From NCBI GenBank assembly GCA_031279155.1, contig JAITJB010000215.1, positions 1-7,690 of the forward strand: a stretch of DNA of 7,690 bases, written 5' to 3'. Shown here piece after piece: positions 5,001 to 7,690 of this stretch (positions are counted from its first letter, which is position 1; each line of letters opens with the position of its first letter). The position numbers and the translations under genes were made by a program. The notes under the pieces were generated by a model. The model saw only the letters and a list, made by a program, of their open reading frames with translations, did not search any database and was not told where the DNA came from. This DNA comes from Deltaproteobacteria bacterium (GTDB taxonomy: Bacteria > Desulfobacterota > Desulfarculia > Adiutricales > Adiutricaceae).

Positions 5001-6623
5001 ATGTTGCGTTTAAACGGCAAAGGGGCTAGTCCGGGGGTGGCCGTCGGGCGGATAAAGTTTATTAGCCATACCATGGAGTTTTTAGAAAAACGCCTCATCG
5101 ATGACCCCCAAAGCGAGATTGGTCGCTTTGAGGCCGCCCGGGCCCTGGCGGCGGTTGAATTGGGGGAGCTGGCCGTCAGCACGGCCGCCAAGCTGGGCAA
5201 AGAGAGCTCTCTTCTCTTTGAGATCCACGCCATGATGCTAGACGATCTCGACTACCGCGAGGCGGTCATCACCCGCATCAAAGGCAGTAAGTTTAGCGCC
5301 GAATACGCCGTCAGCGAAACGGCTATCGAGTTTGCCAAAGACTTCTCGGACATGGATGTCAAGTACATGCAGACCAGGGCGGCTGACGTGCTGGACGTCT
5401 CGAGAAGGGTGATTGACATCCTAATTGGAAAAAAGCGCGAAAGCGAGGTCCAAAGCGAGCCGGTCATCTTGGCCTCCCAAGATTTCGCCCCCAGCGAAAC
5501 GGCTCAATTTGAGCGGGACCGGACCTTGGCCTTGATAACCATCGGGGGCTCGACTAATTCCCACACGGCCATCTTTGCCAGAACCATGGCCATACCGGCG
5601 GTTATCGGCCTAGGCGAGAGCTTAGACGAAAAGTGTGACGGCCAAATGTGCGTGGTTGACGGATCTTCAGGGCTAGTCATCCTCGATCCCGATGAGCAAA
5701 CTCTAAATGAAACCCAAGAGCGCTTGAGAAAGCAAAAGGAGTTGATCGAAGAGCTGGAAAAATTCCGGGGGCTTCCGGCCACCACCAAATCAGGCAAAAC
5801 CATCAAGATCTTCGCCAACATCGGAAACGTCAAAGACGCCCACTTGGCCGTCAAAAACGACGCCGAGGGCATAGGGCTTTTTAGAAGTGAATTTTTGTAC
5901 CTTGAAAAAACCGATTACCCCGATGAGGAAACCCAGCTGGCCGCCTACAAGTCGGTGGCGGAGATCTTAGGCGGCCGGCAAGTCATCATCCGGACCCTGG
6001 ACATCGGGGCCGATAAGCAGGCGGCTTATTTCAAGCTGCCCAGCGAGGAAAACCCGGCCTTGGGCTTAAGGGCCTTAAGGATTTGCTTAAAAAACCCGGA
6101 AGTCTTTAAAACCCAGCTAAGGGCCATTTACCGGGCCTCGGCCTTTGGTCAGGTGGCCATCATGCTGCCCATGGTGGCTTCCCCCTGGGAGGTGATCCGG
6201 GCTAAAGAAATAGCCAGCGAGGTTAAAAAGGATTTAGACCAGAGCCAGATAGCCTATGACCCCAAGGTGCCCATCGGCATCATGGTCGAGACGCCGGCGG
6301 CGGCCATCATTAGCGATCTCTTGGCCAAAGAAGTCGATTTTTTCAGTATCGGCACTAACGATCTGACCCAATATACCTTGGCCGTTGACCGTCAAAACTC
6401 CTCTCTGGATGATTTCTGCGACACCCACCACGAGGCCATTTTGCGCCTAATAGGTCAGACGGTTAATAACGCCCACGCCAACGGTATCTGGTGCGGCATT
6501 TGCGGCGAGCTAGGGGCTGACCCTAGGCTGGCGGAAACCTTTATCGAGATGGGCGTTGACGAACTCTCGGTCACCCCACCGGCCATCTTGCCCCTGAAAA
6601 AGCGCGTCCGCGAACTAAGCTAA
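5001..6623 (+). CDS. ptsI: Phosphoenolpyruvate-protein phosphotransferase (PTS Enzyme I)
   Basis: Cytoplasmic entry enzyme of the PTS: it autophosphorylates from PEP and phosphorylates HPr. The 540 residues are somewhat shorter than the usual 570-575 but all domains are present. The N-terminal HPr-binding and phosphohistidine region ends in GGSTNSHTAIFAR, with active His188. The C-terminal PEP-binding barrel has GIGLFRSEFLY (290-300), RTLDIGADK (331-339), NPALGLRALR (351-360), MVETPAA (428-434), SIGTNDLTQY (449-458) and GICGELGADP (499-508) with the acid/base Cys501. The phosphohistidine loop has one residue more than the E. coli GGRTSHT form; I believe similar versions occur in other anaerobe Enzyme I proteins. 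AGGAGG at 4989-4994 is an ideal ribosome site. It is the last gene of the operon, separated from ptsH by three genes, and is followed by a terminator. Confidence 0.96.
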   Translation: MLRLNGKGASPGVAVGRIKFISHTMEFLEKRLIDDPQSEIGRFEAARALAAVELGELAVSTAAKLGKESSLLFEIHAMMLDDLDYREAVITRIKGSKFSAEYAVSETAIEFAKDFSDMDVKYMQTRAADVLDVSRRVIDILIGKKRESEVQSEPVILASQDFAPSETAQFERDRTLALITIGGSTNSHTAIFARTMAIPAVIGLGESLDEKCDGQMCVVDGSSGLVILDPDEQTLNETQERLRKQKELIEELEKFRGLPATTKSGKTIKIFANIGNVKDAHLAVKNDAEGIGLFRSEFLYLEKTDYPDEETQLAAYKSVAEILGGRQVIIRTLDIGADKQAAYFKLPSEENPALGLRALRICLKNPEVFKTQLRAIYRASAFGQVAIMLPMVASPWEVIRAKEIASEVKKDLDQSQIAYDPKVPIGIMVETPAAAIISDLLAKEVDFFSIGTNDLTQYTLAVDRQNSSLDDFCDTHHEAILRLIGQTVNNAHANGIWCGICGELGADPRLAETFIEMGVDELSVTPPAILPLKKRVRELS

Positions 6624-6671
6624 GGCCCTTAAGCCTGGCTAGCCAAGCCCAGCTAAAAAAATTTCAACTCC

Positions 6672-6717
6672 AAAGTCCGAAAGTCTTAAAAAAATCAAGG
6701 CTTTCGGACTTTTTTTC
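6672..6717 (+). terminator. Rho-independent terminator of the mannitol PTS operon
   Basis: AAAGTCCGAAAG (6672-6683) pairs perfectly with CTTTCGGACTTT (6701-6712). The stem extends inward through a T-G wobble, C-G and two T-A pairs to a nine-base loop (6688-6696). The right arm runs into eight T (6710-6717). It lies 48 bases after the ptsI stop and closes the transcript. The left side lacks an equally good T-run on the other strand, so it works mainly in the + direction. Confidence 0.92.
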
Positions 6718-6786
6718 TACTTCGTACCAGAAAATTTAGGACTTCAAAAAGCCCCTTTAGCCTTAGAAACAGGTTCAAAATTTTTC

Positions 6787-6814
6787 TTGACCTATGAAAA
6801 TAAAAGGATATGCT
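6787..6814 (+). promoter_or_regulatory. Promoter candidate for the transposase gene
   Basis: TTGACC (6787-6792) and TATGCT (6809-6814) are separated by 16 bases, matching the consensus hexamers at five and four of six positions. Transcription would begin near 6821, upstream of AAGGAG (6838-6843) and the GTG at 6855, which fits that start better than the ATG at 6810. Confidence 0.3.
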
Positions 6815-6837
6815 GAGCCCAGGTACGAATTATGGCC

Positions 6838-6843
6838 AAGGAG
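6838..6843 (+). promoter_or_regulatory. Shine-Dalgarno AAGGAG for the transposase GTG start
   Basis: AAGGAG is 11 bases before the GTG at 6855, slightly long but usable. The alternative ATG at 6810 has AAAAGGA only one base in front of it, too close to work well. Confidence 0.45.
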
Positions 6844-6854
6844 CCTTAAAAGCG

Positions 6855-7690
6855 GTGAGTAAGCCATTTATACACATTGACCACAAAAAATTTGGTGATT
6901 ACGCTAGAGTTTTCTATCCTAGCTGGGAAAATAATACAAAAAAAATAACCACGGTTAATTTAGGTAGAGTTATAGATTTAAGCAAAGGAATATTTAAAAA
7001 TAGACAGAGAGGAGTTTTTCATTTTGATTTTGAAACTGGTTTTACTAATTTAGAAGAAGCAAAAATTGATAAAGAAATACAAAATCAAATGCATGAGCAA
7101 GCTTTTGTCTTTGGAAATATTTTCGTGGCCCATGAAATACTACAAAGAGAAAATTTATTGTCTTTATTTAGAACAATTTATCCTAACAATGAAGATACAC
7201 TCATAACTTTAATTTTATTTAGACTTTTAACCTCTGAAAATTATCTAGAAGCTAATTCATGGTGGCAAGGAAGCTACGCTAAAGTATTGTTAGCCGATGC
7301 CTCAGTTCAAAGTGAGCGATTAAGTGAGCATTTAGTCGCCTTAGGCAGAGTGAATTTAGAGCCATTTTTTAAAAAATATTTAAATATTATCTACAAAGAT
7401 GATATATCTGTAATTCTAATTAATAGTACAGGCATGTCTAATGATATCAATATAGATTTAGCGAAAATAGACAATTATAATGGTATTATAACTAATGAGG
7501 CGAGCTTGATTTATGTTATAGATAGGCTTAAAAAGACCCCCATATATTTTGGCATCCTGCCAGGTAATATTATGGATAACGCCACCGCGCAAAATATAAT
7601 TAACGAGCTTAAATCTTATAATATAGATATTAAATACTTAATTTTAGACGCGGGATATTATTCTGAAGATAATATTAACTTTTTATTCTC
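6855..7690 (+). CDS. IS4/IS1634-like DDE transposase, 5' part, runs off the window
   Basis: Transposase that would cut and insert its IS element. At least 278 residues are encoded with no stop before the window end. The N-terminal region contains NLGRVIDLSKGIF and RQRGVFHFDF (about 35-59), a form familiar from this transposase group, followed by the start of the catalytic fold: ILINSTG (188-193 region) and LILDAGYYSEDN (262-273). The second motif supplies catalytic Asp265. In relatives I recall, the first motif reads IDSTG with the first catalytic Asp; here the residue is Asn190 (codon AAT, 7422-7424), so the enzyme may be inactive. The gene is far richer in A/T than the operon, indicating a separate origin. 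The GTG start at 6855 is preferred for its ribosome site; an in-frame ATG at 6810 would add 15 residues. The third catalytic residue lies beyond the window. Confidence 0.82.
   Translation, partial: MSKPFIHIDHKKFGDYARVFYPSWENNTKKITTVNLGRVIDLSKGIFKNRQRGVFHFDFETGFTNLEEAKIDKEIQNQMHEQAFVFGNIFVAHEILQRENLLSLFRTIYPNNEDTLITLILFRLLTSENYLEANSWWQGSYAKVLLADASVQSERLSEHLVALGRVNLEPFFKKYLNIIYKDDISVILINSTGMSNDINIDLAKIDNYNGIITNEASLIYVIDRLKKTPIYFGILPGNIMDNATAQNIINELKSYNIDIKYLILDAGYYSEDNINFLF

Larger units (their letters stand above)
6787..7690 (+). mobile_element. Insertion sequence, left part (IS4/IS1634-like DDE element), truncated by the window end
   Basis: The transposase gene and an abrupt fall in G/C content mark an IS element beginning somewhere between the operon terminator (6717) and about 6855; the exact left end was not identified, so 6787 is a nominal boundary. 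The right end, terminal inverted repeats and target duplication lie outside or cannot be recognised. Insertion just behind a terminator leaves the operon intact. Confidence 0.6.

Noticed and set aside
6632..6660. Possible first terminator hairpin (AGCCTGGCT with AGCCCAGCT) right after ptsI
   Set aside because: The stem has two central mismatches and is followed by A residues, not T; the hairpin at 6672-6717 is far better.
6721..6829. Inverted repeat TTCGTACC (6721-6728) / GGTACGAA (6822-6829) as an IS terminal repeat
   Set aside because: The right copy lies just upstream of the transposase start rather than at the far end of an element, and several 8-base pairs at this spacing are expected by chance in a window this size.

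Overview
The window carries a compact, single-strand carbohydrate operon followed by the start of an insertion-sequence transposase. The operon spans 460-6623 and ends at a strong intrinsic terminator (6672-6717). It encodes what looks like a complete PEP-dependent phosphotransferase (PTS) route for mannitol: IICB permease (mtlA), HPr (ptsH), IIA (mtlF), a PfkB-type phosphofructokinase (fruK-like), a SorE-type zinc alcohol/polyol-phosphate dehydrogenase, and Enzyme I (ptsI). All six genes read on the + strand, with gaps of 4-75 bases and usually a good Shine-Dalgarno sequence.

Layout: 1-459 is an AT-rich leader with no convincing gene. It holds inverted repeats and a 13-base near-perfect direct repeat around a weak promoter candidate. 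460-6623 is the operon, which by eye is moderately GC-rich with a G/C-biased third codon position. Two intercistronic stem-loops lie before mtlF (2221-2257) and before ptsI (4967-4987). 6624-6717 holds the terminator. From about 6787 to the window end there is a strikingly AT-rich transposase gene of the DDE (IS4/IS1634-like) type, cut by the window edge.

How the genes work together (inference from families): PEP phosphorylates Enzyme I, which passes the phosphate to HPr, then MtlF (IIA), then the IIB domain of MtlA. The IIC domain imports mannitol as mannitol 1-phosphate. No classical mtlD (polyol-specific mannitol-1-phosphate 5-dehydrogenase) is present in the window. Its place is taken by a SorE-like zinc dehydrogenase next to a 1-phosphofructokinase-like kinase. 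Because mannitol is symmetric, oxidation at the carbon next to the phosphate would give fructose 1-phosphate, the kinase's expected substrate, leading to fructose 1,6-bisphosphate. This alternative mannitol route is the most interesting hypothesis here.

Organism: a bacterium with a full sugar PTS, probably an anaerobe or gut-type fermenter, carrying IS elements. The sequence alone does not fix the phylum. MtlA reads very close to the enterobacterial protein, but codon use, the operon order and the rest of the operon are not enterobacterial. HPr has Arg in place of the regulatory Ser46 of Firmicutes.
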